Shown: one piece after another, positions 17,733 to 26,642 of the stretch
How the letters are laid out: each line of letters starts with the position of its first letter
How positions within the stretch are numbered: position 1 is the first letter of the stretch
From: Bacillus massiliglaciei
Lineage (GTDB): Bacteria > Bacillota > Bacilli > Bacillales > DSM-1321
Assembly (NCBI RefSeq): GCF_900098925.1
Contig: NZ_LT622358.1
Location: forward strand, 658,915-722,914
Direction: 5' to 3'
Length of the DNA stretch: 64,000 nucleotides
Notes under the pieces: generated by a model
What the model saw: only the letters and a program-made list of their open reading frames with translations
Database searches by the model: none
Told to the model about the DNA's origin: nothing
Program-made: the position numbers and the translations under genes

Positions 17733-18782
17733 ATGATTGTGAGAGCGACTGAAATTCTTAAAGCTATTCAAAAACTAAATCCAGCAGAGAAACATCGATT
17801 ACGTGAATATTTAATCGATGCACTGACTGCATCAAGTTCGACTGGAACCGTTCTTCACGAAATATCTGAACGTAAAAATAAGAATGGTTATCAATGTCCA
17901 GACTGTGAATCGGAACATATTGTACGTTTCGGTAACTACACAACAATCGTTGATGGTGAAGAAGTTAAAAAGCAACGCTATCGCTGTAAGGCTTGTAAAA
18001 AAACATTTACCGACCTCACAAATACAGTGCTTTATCGAACTCGTCACCTTAACCAGTGGATTAAATTTGTTGAATGTATGATAGAAGGTTACTCTCTTCG
18101 TAAGTCTGCTGATTTAATTGGGAACATAACTCACGTCACACTATTTTATTGGAGACACAAACTATTGTCCTCATTAAAACAAATTGAAATATCAAAATTC
18201 GAAGGTATCGTTGAAATGGACGAGACCTATTTCCTGTATTCTGAAAAAGGACAAAGAAAAATTAAAGGTCGGAAACCTCGTAAGCGTGGAGGCTCTGCAA
18301 AGAAGCGAGGAATAAGTAAAGAACAAGTATGTGTATTGGTTGCGAGGGACAGAGATAAGACCACTTTTTCAGAGATTTTAGGAATGGGTAGAATAACGAA
18401 AAACCAATTAGACAAAGCTATTGGGCATAAACTTTCTAATAGAAACATATTATGCACAGATTCTTGGCGTGCATTCAAAACATATGCCGATGAAAAGGGT
18501 ATGGATATATATCAATTCAAGTCCGATGGTAAAGTTCGTACAAAGGGACTTTATCACATTCAGAACGTTAATAATTACCACCGAAGACTTAAAGGGTGGA
18601 TGCAACGTTTTAACGGAGTTGCCACAAAATATTTAAACAATTACCTCGCTTGGTTCCAAGTATTAGAAACCATTCAACATCAAAGAAATGAAGTCACGAT
18701 GAAAGACTTGATTATTAGAGGGAATTTGATACAAAATATGGAAACATATGATACACTCAGATTAACTAAATTCGCCGTATAA
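17733..18782 (+). CDS. IS1595-family transposase
   Basis: About 349 residues from ATG 17733. An N-terminal zinc ribbon (CPDC near residue 55, CKAC near 90) is followed by a helix-turn-helix region and an ISXO2/IS1595-type DDE domain: IVEMDETYF, CTDSWRAFKTYA, and NVNNYHRRLKGWMQRFNGVA followed by YLNNYLAWF. It looks intact. A longer reading from 17679 is open but lacks a ribosome site. Confidence 0.93.
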   Translation: MIVRATEILKAIQKLNPAEKHRLREYLIDALTASSSTGTVLHEISERKNKNGYQCPDCESEHIVRFGNYTTIVDGEEVKKQRYRCKACKKTFTDLTNTVLYRTRHLNQWIKFVECMIEGYSLRKSADLIGNITHVTLFYWRHKLLSSLKQIEISKFEGIVEMDETYFLYSEKGQRKIKGRKPRKRGGSAKKRGISKEQVCVLVARDRDKTTFSEILGMGRITKNQLDKAIGHKLSNRNILCTDSWRAFKTYADEKGMDIYQFKSDGKVRTKGLYHIQNVNNYHRRLKGWMQRFNGVATKYLNNYLAWFQVLETIQHQRNEVTMKDLIIRGNLIQNMETYDTLRLTKFAV

Positions 18783-18868
18783 ATACTGATACTTATTCAA
18801 CTAACGACGCAGAATAGTTGAATAAAATGATTGAATTTCTCATTAAATTTTTTTGAGGGAGGGATTAT

Positions 18869-19213
18869 TTGAACATAAACATTGACTCACTCGTAACTTT
18901 CCTAATTATGTGGGGAACACCTACAATTATGATGCTTATAGCCTATCTGAAAATGAGTAAAGAGGATAAAAATGATGTGAAAAAAGATTTTAGTTCTGCA
19001 CGTTTTATTTTCACTTTTGGTTTCTTGGCAACAGGTTATTTTCTTGCTTCTTTAGGAAATTTATTGACTTTAAACGTGCTGAGGTTACTGGGAATTCCCT
19101 TAATGATTATTGCGGGGATTATCATAGCGATGAATATATGGAAGAAAAACAAAGTAAGAAGTGTTTCTATACCTTTGCTTATTTTATTTCTAATAGTCAT
19201 AATTATGAGGTAA
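18869..19213 (+). CDS. Passenger membrane protein inside the IS1595 element
   Basis: 114 residues starting with TTG, with GAGGGAGGG 6 nt upstream. Three to four hydrophobic segments are visible (near residues 8-26, 46-68, 70-90 and 98-113), so it is an integral membrane protein. I do not recognise the family. It lies between the transposase and the right inverted repeat, within the duplicated target sites, so it moves with the element. Confidence 0.75.
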   Translation: MNINIDSLVTFLIMWGTPTIMMLIAYLKMSKEDKNDVKKDFSSARFIFTFGFLATGYFLASLGNLLTLNVLRLLGIPLMIIAGIIIAMNIWKKNKVRSVSIPLLILFLIVIIMR

Positions 19214-19275
19214 AAATATTTTATGTTATCTGTTGTACTAACTATGGTCTTTCGTTGAAGAAGACATTATTAAAA

Positions 19276-19310
19276 TCAGACCTTCCAATGTGCGGAGGTT
19301 CTGACTTTTT
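19276..19310 (+). terminator. Terminator inside the right end of the IS1595 element
   Basis: TCAGACCTTCC (19276-19286) pairs with GGAGGTTCTGA (19294-19304) with one mismatch, followed by CTTTTT. Confidence 0.75.
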
Positions 19311-19341
19311 CATATAAACAACAATAACCTTTAACAGAGCC

Positions 19342-19349
19342 TTTCATTA
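19342..19349 (+). repeat. Right 8-bp target duplication of the IS1595 element
   Basis: TTTCATTA, identical to 17644-17651. Confidence 0.93.
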
Positions 19350-19454
19350 AAAGCTGAATAGAAGTTTGTTTGTGAGTACACCCTATTGGTTATCCTATTA
19401 CTGCCTATGATCATACCAACTGAATTAATTACTGGAACGAGGGAGGCAACATAA

Positions 19455-22436
19455 ATGAAAGAGACTGCGTTTACTGTAGAAATTAACGGCCATGAATTTA
19501 CGGCAGTTCCAGGACAGACAATCTTGGAAATAGCTCAATCGAATGATTCGTATATACCAAGTGTTTGTTATCATCCGAATCTTGGAACAATCCAAACGTG
19601 TGATACCTGTTTTGTAAATGCAAATGGCCAGATGGTCCGTGCATGTGCAACAAAGGCAGAACCCGGAATGAAAGTAGATACCCTTTCCAAACCGGTTAAA
19701 GATGCCCAATATGAAGCTATGTCAAGGATTTTAAAGAATCATGAACTATACTGCACCGTGTGTGATAACAATAACGGGAACTGCGTGGTTCATAACACGG
19801 CAGAGTATCTGGAAATAGAGCATCAGGCCTATGCTTTTGAAGCTAAGCCTTATCCGCAGGATCAAACTCATCCGTTTTATCGGTATGAGCCGGATCAATG
19901 CATTTTGTGTGGCAGATGTGTGGAAGCCTGTCAGGATCTTCAAGTAAACGAGACGCTGTCCATTGACTGGAGCCGTGAAGTGCCGCGTGTCATTTGGGAT
20001 AATGATGTTCCAATTGACCAATCATCCTGTGTATCATGCGGACATTGTGTAACCGTCTGTCCATGTAATGCATTAATGGAAAAATCTATGTTAGGAGAAG
20101 CTGGATATATAACTTCCATTCCTCCTAAACTGTTGGAACCAATGATTGATTTGACGAAGGAAATAGAACCGGGATATAAAGAGATTTTTGTCATCTCAGA
20201 AGTGGAAGCTGCGATGAGGAAAGCGCGCATAAAACGGACAAAAACAGTCTGTACATACTGCGGGGTAGGATGCAGCTTTGAGGTTTGGACGAAAGATCGT
20301 CATATTTTAAAAATTGAACCTCAGGAACATTCTCCTGTTAACGGTATTTCCACTTGTGTCAAAGGTAAGTGGGGCTGGGATTTCGTTAACAGTGAAGAAC
20401 GGCTTACAAAACCGCTCATTCGTAAAGGTGAAGAGTTTGAAGAAGCTACATGGGAAGAAGCATTAGAATTAATTGCTTCAAAGCTTACAGAAATAAAAGA
20501 TACCCATGGTCCTGATTCCATTGGCTATATTGCTTCCTCCAAATGTACAAACGAGGAAAACTATCTTTTCCAAAAATTAGCCCGTGCTGTCATGGGAACC
20601 AATAATGTCGATAACTGTTCCCGTTACTGTCAATCTCCGGCTACAGCAGGTCTGCAGAGAACGGTCGGCATCGGAGGAGATTCTGGAACGATTAAAGATA
20701 TTGAAGCGGCAGAACTGGTTATCACCATTGGTGCAAACCCGGCAGAATCCCATCCCGTACTTGCAACAAGAGTAAAGCGGGCGCATAAACTTCATGGGCA
20801 GAAACTGATTGTCGTTGATTTAAGGGAAAATGAACTGGCTGAACGCGCTGATTTGTTTATTCGGCCAAAACCAAGCACAGATATCATCTGGCTGTCTGCT
20901 GTTACAAAGTATATTTTGGACCAGGGCTGGGAGGACAAAGAATTTTTGATGTCCCGTGTGTCAGGGATGGAGGAATATAAAAAGTCCCTTGATAAATTTA
21001 CGCTCGATTATGCTGAAAAGGCTACTGGCATGTCTAAAGAAGAGCTTATTCAATTAGCGACAATGATTCATGAAGCAAATTCTGTATGTGCTCTTTGGGC
21101 CATGGGAATTACTCAGCACAGCGGAGCAACCGATACGAGTGCGGCAATTTCCAATTTGCTTTTGATTACAGGGAATTATGGACGTACCGGCACGGGGGCT
21201 TATCCGCTTAGGGGCCATAACAATGTACAAGGAGCCTGTGATTTTGGAACAATGCCGGCATGGCTTCCTGGGTATCAGCCTATACAGGATGATGAAGCAA
21301 GAGCTCGATATGAAAAGGATTGGGGAGTAACACTGCCAGCAGAACCAGGATATGATAACCATCAAATGGTGGAAGGGATTAAGAATGGCCAATTAAAAGC
21401 CCTCTATTTATTTGGTGAAGATATGGCGATTGTTGACTCAAACATTAATTTCGTTGACAATCAATTGGAAAAACTGGATTTCTTTGTTGTTCAGGATGTA
21501 TTTTTCAGCAAAACGGCCCAATTTGCAGACGTTATTTTGCCAGCTGCGCCAAGCCTAGAAAAGGATGGGACATTTACAAATACAGAGCGGAGAATTCAGC
21601 GCATATACCAAGTTTTTGAGCCTGTAGGAGAAAGCAAGCCCGATTGGATGATTTTCCAAGAGATCGCAAACCGGCTTGGAGCTGATTGGGATTATAAACA
21701 TCCAGGAGAAATTATGGAAGAGGTAGCAAGATTAACTCCGATTTTTGCAGGAGTAAGCTATGACAGACTGGAAGGATTCAACAGTCAGGTATGGCCAGTT
21801 TCCAAAGACGGTGTTGATACACCGCTTCTATATAAAGAGAAGTTTGGTTTTCCTGATGGAAAAGCGAGACTGTCACCGGTTGATTGGACTGAACCAGTTC
21901 ATGCGGGAGAAGAATTTGATCTTCATTTAAATAACGGCCGATTGCTTGAGCATTTTCATGAAGGAAACTTGACCTATCGTTCGAAAGGGATTTCTCATAA
22001 AGTTCCGCATCCTTGGCTCGAAGTATCGCCTGAGGTTGCTGAAGAAAGGGGAATAGAAGACGGGGCGTTAGTTCGGTTAACATCTCCTTATGGACAAGTT
22101 AAAGTAAGAGCGGTTGTGACAGACCGAGTCATCGGCAATGAACTGTATTTGACAATGAACTCGCGTGAAGACCATGAAATGGTTAATCGCCTGACCAGCA
22201 GCTATCATGACAAGATTACTCATACACCAAGCTATAAAGAAATGGAAGTTAAAATGGAAGTGCTTGAGGACAAAGGAGAATCGCCGCTGCCAAAAGTAAA
22301 CCATCGATTTGGAAATCGGATGCCGCAGATCAGTGTCAGAGTCGAAGAAAAATGGCAGCGGGATGACTTTATCTCCATTCAGGATTTATTTCAATTAGGA
22401 GGTGAAGAATTTGGCGAAAGCAATCAAGCAAATTAA
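19455..22436 (+). CDS. fdhF: Molybdenum formate dehydrogenase, catalytic subunit (Cys type)
   Basis: 993 residues. Oxidises formate to CO2 in the cytoplasm. Order: an N-terminal 2Fe-2S domain (VCYHPNLGTIQTCDTC, ~residues 1-80), a His/Cys segment (YCTVCDNNNGNC), two 4Fe-4S ferredoxin clusters (CILCGRCVEAC and CVSCGHCVTVCPC, ~150-210), then the molybdopterin domain with its own 4Fe-4S motif (CTYCGVGCSFEV, ~265). The Mo ligand position is Cys in NCSRYCQSPAT, so no selenocysteine. The C-terminal dinucleotide-binding domain is complete. Same type as B. subtilis YjgC/YrhE. The next gene overlaps its end. Confidence 0.95.
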   Translation: MKETAFTVEINGHEFTAVPGQTILEIAQSNDSYIPSVCYHPNLGTIQTCDTCFVNANGQMVRACATKAEPGMKVDTLSKPVKDAQYEAMSRILKNHELYCTVCDNNNGNCVVHNTAEYLEIEHQAYAFEAKPYPQDQTHPFYRYEPDQCILCGRCVEACQDLQVNETLSIDWSREVPRVIWDNDVPIDQSSCVSCGHCVTVCPCNALMEKSMLGEAGYITSIPPKLLEPMIDLTKEIEPGYKEIFVISEVEAAMRKARIKRTKTVCTYCGVGCSFEVWTKDRHILKIEPQEHSPVNGISTCVKGKWGWDFVNSEERLTKPLIRKGEEFEEATWEEALELIASKLTEIKDTHGPDSIGYIASSKCTNEENYLFQKLARAVMGTNNVDNCSRYCQSPATAGLQRTVGIGGDSGTIKDIEAAELVITIGANPAESHPVLATRVKRAHKLHGQKLIVVDLRENELAERADLFIRPKPSTDIIWLSAVTKYILDQGWEDKEFLMSRVSGMEEYKKSLDKFTLDYAEKATGMSKEELIQLATMIHEANSVCALWAMGITQHSGATDTSAAISNLLLITGNYGRTGTGAYPLRGHNNVQGACDFGTMPAWLPGYQPIQDDEARARYEKDWGVTLPAEPGYDNHQMVEGIKNGQLKALYLFGEDMAIVDSNINFVDNQLEKLDFFVVQDVFFSKTAQFADVILPAAPSLEKDGTFTNTERRIQRIYQVFEPVGESKPDWMIFQEIANRLGADWDYKHPGEIMEEVARLTPIFAGVSYDRLEGFNSQVWPVSKDGVDTPLLYKEKFGFPDGKARLSPVDWTEPVHAGEEFDLHLNNGRLLEHFHEGNLTYRSKGISHKVPHPWLEVSPEVAEERGIEDGALVRLTSPYGQVKVRAVVTDRVIGNELYLTMNSREDHEMVNRLTSSYHDKITHTPSYKEMEVKMEVLEDKGESPLPKVNHRFGNRMPQISVRVEEKWQRDDFISIQDLFQLGGEEFGESNQAN

Positions 22437-22935
22437 TCGTATATTTCCTACAGAGGAAGAGCTGAAAGAGAAAACGATACATGAGATGCTGAGCACTTTA
22501 GCCGATAACAGGGATGCAATTACAACACTGATTGAAATTGTAAACCAATTGCAAGATGTCGGGGTATGGAAAGCAATCAATGGTTTTTTGGCAAACCGTC
22601 TCGATATCGGATCTATTGCTATCGAACAGCTCAATCAGCCTGCCATGCATAATACCATTAAAAATGGTATGAATGCGTTTAAATTCGTTGGTTCCATTCC
22701 GCCTGATCAACTTGCAGCTGTAATGGCCGGGGTAGGCCGCGGGCTTGAAAAGGCTTCATCAGGCATAAAGGAAAATGAAAAAACAAGCTTATGGAAACTG
22801 GGAAGCAGTATGCGCTCTCCAGAGGTCAGACAGTCTCTTGCAGTGATGACTCACTTTTTAGAAGGAATGGGAGAAGTTTTCATGGAGAGTAAAGAAAACG
22901 ATCATCATAAGGAGGGGAATCCAACTGGAAAATAG
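22411..22935 (+). CDS. DUF1641 protein, formate dehydrogenase partner
   Basis: 174 residues. DUF1641 proteins (B. subtilis YjgD/YrhD) regularly follow this type of formate dehydrogenase. Hallmark: MNAFKFVGSIPPDQLAAVMA and GMGEVFMES near the C-terminus. The start is TTG at 22411, placed 7 nt after AGGAGGT; a GTG at 22402 overlaps that site and is rejected. The gene begins inside the end of fdhF, so translation is coupled. Its biochemical role is not established. Confidence 0.88.
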   Translation: MAKAIKQINRIFPTEEELKEKTIHEMLSTLADNRDAITTLIEIVNQLQDVGVWKAINGFLANRLDIGSIAIEQLNQPAMHNTIKNGMNAFKFVGSIPPDQLAAVMAGVGRGLEKASSGIKENEKTSLWKLGSSMRSPEVRQSLAVMTHFLEGMGEVFMESKENDHHKEGNPTGK

Positions 22936-22936
22936 A

Positions 22937-23137
22937 GTGATTAAGATCGCGAATATGACCAATGGACAAGATGCAGAAAAAGTTCATCAAACCCTTCAGT
23001 CAGTTTGGGGAGTACGGCAAGTAGACGTCAGTGTGCATAAGCAGGAAGCCAGTGTCAGTTTTAATGAAAATGCTGCATCATTTGAAGATTTTCTGCAGGC
23101 ATTAAAAGAGACAGGATACAGTCCTGATTCACAATAA
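22937..23137 (+). CDS. Small heavy-metal-associated-like protein lacking the CxxC motif
   Basis: 66 residues from GTG 22937. The pattern IKIANMTNGQDAEKVHQTLQ, then VWGVRQVDVSVHKQEASVSF and FLQALKETGYSP copies the beta-alpha-beta layout of HMA copper-chaperone domains, but the metal-binding CxxC loop is replaced by TNGQD. GGAGGGG (22911-22917) is 19 nt from the GTG but 7 nt from a CTG at 22925, so CTG initiation (four residues longer) is possible. It follows the DUF1641 gene directly and probably belongs to the fdh operon. No known function. Confidence 0.7.
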   Translation: MIKIANMTNGQDAEKVHQTLQSVWGVRQVDVSVHKQEASVSFNENAASFEDFLQALKETGYSPDSQ

Positions 23138-23167
23138 GAGGCAATTAAGTTTAAGGGAGGAAATAGA

Positions 23168-23311
23168 ATGAAAATCTGTGAATTGTGCGGAATGGAAGAA
23201 GAAACCGAAAATAACGGAAAAACAGAAGCTGTACAGACGCGTATGCTGCATCTATGTGAGAATTGCAGAAATGACCGCAAGTTTGAAATGTTTATTGAAG
23301 ACCAATTATAA
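23168..23311 (+). CDS. 47-residue zinc-ribbon-like protein
   Basis: A very short gene with a good GGGAGG ribosome site 6 nt before the ATG. The sequence begins MKICELCGMEEETE and has a second CENC pair near residue 30, a four-cysteine arrangement suited to bind one zinc ion. It is the fourth gene of the fdh operon and is followed by a terminator. Role unknown; a maturation or regulatory partner for the enzyme is one possibility. Confidence 0.7.
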   Translation: MKICELCGMEEETENNGKTEAVQTRMLHLCENCRNDRKFEMFIEDQL

Positions 23312-23330
23312 AACAAAAAAAAGAGTAATT

Positions 23331-23362
23331 ACAGGCCTCCAATTTATTGGATGGCCTGTTTT
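23331..23362 (+). terminator. Terminator of the formate dehydrogenase operon
   Basis: ACAGGCC (23331-23337) with GGCCTGT (23353-23359) and inner TCCAAT/ATTGGA pairing, followed by TTTTC. Confidence 0.75.
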
Positions 23363-23484
23363 CATGAGGGAAAATCATGAAAAATGAATAAAAACCTTAT
23401 TATGGAGAGATATCTGGAAAAGTCGTTCATTTCTTTATAAAATAAGTGTATGTGTAAACAATGAGAAAGCAAAAGAGGTGCAAT

Positions 23485-23991
23485 ATGAAAGGAATTCCAG
23501 ATCATATCACATATAATCTTGATATACTTTTTGTTGGATTTAATCCGAGTATTCGTTCGGGAGAGACCGGTCATCATTATGCCAATCCAAATAATCGATT
23601 TTGGAAAATTTTATATGAGTCAGGTTTAACGCCGAGAAAGTATGAAGCTTCTGAAGATTTTTCGCTTCTTGATTTAGGTTATGGGTTTACCAATATCGTG
23701 GAAAGGCCGACAAAAGGAGCTGAGGACATTACACTGGAAGAATATCAAGAAGGCAGGGAAATCTTAAAAGCTAAAATTGAAAAATATAAACCAAAGATTG
23801 TTTGTTTTGTCGGTAAAGGGGTGTACCAGCAATACAGTAAGAAAAGGAAGACTGAATGGGGAATTCAATCAGAAGAAATTGTTCCGGGAACGGCTGATTT
23901 TGTCGCTCCCTCTTCTAGCGGGCTGGTTCGGATGAAATTAGAAGAGATCATTGACATCTATAAACAGTTAAAACAGCGGATTACAGATTAA
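23485..23991 (+). CDS. mug: G/U mismatch-specific DNA glycosylase (MUG/TDG family)
   Basis: 168 residues. Removes uracil or thymine mispaired with G in base-excision repair. FVGFNPSIRSGETGHHYANP with NRFWKILYESGL is the catalytic and uracil-pocket region, and VPGTADFVAPSSSGLVRM is the DNA-intercalating loop region. The ATG at 23485 follows AGAGGTG; an ATG at 23461 is open but has no site. Confidence 0.9.
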   Translation: MKGIPDHITYNLDILFVGFNPSIRSGETGHHYANPNNRFWKILYESGLTPRKYEASEDFSLLDLGYGFTNIVERPTKGAEDITLEEYQEGREILKAKIEKYKPKIVCFVGKGVYQQYSKKRKTEWGIQSEEIVPGTADFVAPSSSGLVRMKLEEIIDIYKQLKQRITD

Positions 23992-24029
23992 AGCATGACT
24001 GAGACATCATGCGGGGAGGCGGGCCTATA

Positions 24030-24764
24030 ATGGAACAAAGCAGAGAGCTTTCTGGAAATCAGCCTTATACAGATGAGAAAGATACGTTTTGGTCAGGTGC
24101 CAAAGATTGTGTTCCTACCCTGTTGGGCTATTTAAGCATAGGGTTTGCAGCAGGGGTGGTAGAAAAAACGTCAGGATTAACAATGCTCGAAATCGCTTTA
24201 ATGTCGCTATTGCTTTATGCCGGTTCTGGACAATTCATTGCAGCAGGGATGATTGCAGCGAGTCATCCGGTCTCAGCTATTATTTTTACTATATTTTTTG
24301 TCAACAGCAGACATTTCCTGTTAAGTGCGGCCATTTCTCCTTATTTCAAAGGACAGTCGTTCAGGAAAAATCTTTTAACTGGTGCATTGCTGACAGATGA
24401 AACCTTTGGTGTCAGCATTCACCATGCAAGACAAAGGAAATACCTAAATTTCAAGTGGATGCTGGGTTTGAATGTTACCGCTTATCTAAATTGGTTTCTG
24501 GCTACATTGGCTGGTGGCTTTTTTGGAAATTGGATTCCAGAACCCGAAAAGTACGGACTCGACTTTGCTTTGCCGGCCATGTTTATCGGTCTGCTTATTT
24601 TGCAAATCATGAGCGGAAAAGAATACTTTATTAATATATTGGTGGCTGTTTGTGCTGTATTGACCGTTATTCTCTCAAGTATGATGTTTTCTGGAGAAGC
24701 AGGGGTTATTTTAGCAACACTTGCAGCTTCAACGTTAGGGATGGTGCTGGAAAAATGGAAGTAA
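24030..24764 (+). CDS. azlC: AzlC-type branched-chain amino-acid exporter, large subunit
   Basis: 244 residues with about six to eight membrane segments. PTLLGYLSIGFAAGVV and AGSGQFIAAGMI are AzlC hallmarks, as is FFVNSRHFLLSAAI. AzlC and AzlD together export branched-chain amino acids and analogues such as azaleucine. ATG 24030 is preferred to the longer reading at 24009 because GGGGAGG then precedes it. azlD overlaps its end by 10 bp. Confidence 0.92.
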   Translation: MEQSRELSGNQPYTDEKDTFWSGAKDCVPTLLGYLSIGFAAGVVEKTSGLTMLEIALMSLLLYAGSGQFIAAGMIAASHPVSAIIFTIFFVNSRHFLLSAAISPYFKGQSFRKNLLTGALLTDETFGVSIHHARQRKYLNFKWMLGLNVTAYLNWFLATLAGGFFGNWIPEPEKYGLDFALPAMFIGLLILQIMSGKEYFINILVAVCAVLTVILSSMMFSGEAGVILATLAASTLGMVLEKWK

Positions 24765-25081
24765 GTTTATATGTATTGTCAGTCATTGCCGGGACTGCTA
24801 TTGTTACCGTGATACCAAGAGTGCTGCCTCTGGTGCTTTTAAGTCAGCTGCAAATTCCAGAATGGGGAATCAATTGGCTGAAGCACGTCCCTGTAGCTGT
24901 TCTGGCTGCTTTGCTTGCTCAAGAACTTGTGATAGAGGATTCTAAAATAAATGTGAGCACTCATTCTTTAGAGCTGCTGGCCGCAGTTCCGGCTTTATTA
25001 GTTGCTTTATATACAAGAAGCTTGTTGGGCACTGTTCTGGCAGGCGTCGGTTCATTATTTCTCTTAAGGTTTTTTATATAA
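24755..25081 (+). CDS. azlD: AzlD-type branched-chain amino-acid exporter, small subunit
   Basis: 108 residues with four hydrophobic segments. TVIPRVLPLVLLSQLQIPEW and VAVLAALLAQELV are typical of AzlD. The start codon lies inside the end of azlC, so translation is coupled. The frame is open further upstream but that part is out-of-frame azlC sequence. Confidence 0.9.
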   Translation: MEVSLYVLSVIAGTAIVTVIPRVLPLVLLSQLQIPEWGINWLKHVPVAVLAALLAQELVIEDSKINVSTHSLELLAAVPALLVALYTRSLLGTVLAGVGSLFLLRFFI

Positions 25082-25409
25082 AAAGAGATTATGCTCCATG
25101 ATAAGTTGAAAAGGGAAGGATTCAGCTTCAGGTTTATTCCTTCCTTTTGTCCTGCCATTCCCTTTCTTATCTCTTCTCTTGCTTAAATACTCCGTAAAAA
25201 GAGTCCAGAATGATAAATAGTTATAGGCATATTTCGACGGAATCCTGCGAAATAATTTACCTGAGTTTAGCAGATTCATTATCAATTCTGTATTTATCAC
25301 ATATTATGCAATATAGGATTCCTTAAAACACAAAGCTATATGAAAGCGCTTTAAATTACTTTTGGCCGACATTAGACTATCTGGCGAACAGTTACGGAGG
25401 TGTAATCGA
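25082..25409. other. Intergenic region between azlD and the GH15-like gene
   Basis: About 330 bp. It holds an imperfect AAAAGGGAAGGATT / ATTCCTTCCTTTT hairpin near 25109-25148, possibly an azlD terminator, and a cre-like site at 25341-25354. No gene seen. Confidence 0.5.
25341..25354 (+). promoter_or_regulatory. Putative CcpA cre site upstream of the glycogen region
   Basis: TGAAAGCGCTTTAA matches the cre consensus TGWAANCGNTNWCA at 13 of 14 positions and has a palindromic core. It lies about 55 bp upstream of the GH15-like start, so carbon catabolite control is inferred. Confidence 0.65.
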
Positions 25410-26423
25410 ATGGAGTTTAAACATGCCATTCGTGTTCTTGACAGTATGCGCCTGCCTAATGGGGCATACACAGCAAGTTTATCGAACGATTACAATTATG
25501 TATGGATTAGAGATGTTGTTTATACAGTTCTGCCCTTTCTGACGGATTGTTCAGATCGTTATGAGCGGGCGTATCATGCACTATTAGATATGTTTCGCCG
25601 TTATGAATGGAAGCTGGATATTCATACGGTGAGAAAACCAACCTATCTTTTCGAATATATTCATTCCAGATATTCCCGTGATTTAGAAGAAATCCATACT
25701 GAATGGGGCCATGCCCAAAATGATGCTGTTGGCGCCTTTTTGTGGGGAATAGGAGAAGGCTGCAAAGTTGGGAAGAAAATGATAAGAGATGCACAAGATC
25801 TCGGCATTATTCAGAAGCTCGTCAACTATCTGCAATGCCTACATTATTGGGAAGCGCCAGATAATGGAATGTGGGAAGAAAATATGGAAATACACGCCTC
25901 AAGTATAGGCGCCTGTGTAGCAGGTCTGAATGCAGTGAAAATGTTAGTTCATGTACCAGAAGAGCTAATAAGAAAAGGGGAAGAAACACTGCATTTTTTA
26001 CTACCTCGGGAAAGTGAAACAAAAGAGACTGACCTTTCTCTATTATCGCTGATATACCCATTTCGCATTGCAGACAAAAAAACAGCCTTGAAAATTCTCG
26101 AGAATGTAACAGGGAAACTGGAACGGAAACATGGAGTAATCCGCTATAAGGGGGATCTGTATTATAACGAAGGCAGTGAAGCTGAATGGTGCTTTGGATT
26201 CCCATGGTTAGGTTTATGTTTTTTAGAAGTGGCGATGGTGGATAAAGCATTAGAGTATGAAGCCAAAACCTTGAAAATTTTGCCGAATAATTGGGAAATA
26301 CCTGAACTGTATATAGGCGGAAAAGAAACGCCAAATGGCAATACCCCGCTTGCCTGGTCCGTATCATTAGCCTATTTATACCTGAGCAGGATAGTTCAAG
26401 AGAAAAAAGAACTAGTCACGTGA
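25410..26423 (+). CDS. Glycoside hydrolase family 15-related protein
   Basis: 337 residues, an alpha/alpha-barrel protein related to GH15 glucoamylase/glucodextranase and phosphorylase-kinase alpha-like domains. Visible: NDYNYVWIRDVVYT (substrate-binding region), TEWGHAQNDAVGAFLW (likely general-acid region) and EGSEAEWCFGFPWLGL. There is no signal peptide, so it acts in the cytoplasm. ATG 25410 is chosen for its GGAGGTG site. It precedes the glg operon but is separated from it by a terminator. A role in trimming glycogen or malto-oligosaccharides is inferred. Confidence 0.8.
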   Translation: MEFKHAIRVLDSMRLPNGAYTASLSNDYNYVWIRDVVYTVLPFLTDCSDRYERAYHALLDMFRRYEWKLDIHTVRKPTYLFEYIHSRYSRDLEEIHTEWGHAQNDAVGAFLWGIGEGCKVGKKMIRDAQDLGIIQKLVNYLQCLHYWEAPDNGMWEENMEIHASSIGACVAGLNAVKMLVHVPEELIRKGEETLHFLLPRESETKETDLSLLSLIYPFRIADKKTALKILENVTGKLERKHGVIRYKGDLYYNEGSEAEWCFGFPWLGLCFLEVAMVDKALEYEAKTLKILPNNWEIPELYIGGKETPNGNTPLAWSVSLAYLYLSRIVQEKKELVT

Positions 26424-26448
26424 GATTTCCCGACACAAATTTCGACAA

Positions 26449-26477
26449 AACTTCCGAATCATGTCGGGAGTTTTTTT
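26449..26477 (+). terminator. Terminator after the GH15-like gene
   Basis: AACTTCCGA (26449-26457) pairs with TCGGGAGTT (26464-26472), one G-T wobble, followed by seven T. Confidence 0.8.
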
Positions 26478-26642
26478 GTTTGTAACGGTTTTTACTGGTT
26501 TCGAAAAATACGAATTCGGGTATTTTATTTTTAGAAATACAATTAAGAAATGCAGGAGTATTGCAGGTTCTGGAAGAATATAATAAATATCCGGGAAGGA
26601 CTGATACTTTCTAAATAACTTGGCTGAGGTAATGGGGGGATT

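Larger units (their letters stand above)
17652..19341 (+). mobile_element. Complete IS1595-family insertion sequence with passenger gene
   Basis: 1690 bp bounded by imperfect ~23-bp inverted repeats starting GGCTCTGTTAAAG (17652-17674 and the complement of 19319-19341). It contains the transposase and a small membrane-protein passenger, then an internal terminator. The exact 8-bp flanking duplication shows a simple, probably recent insertion upstream of the formate dehydrogenase gene. Confidence 0.93.
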
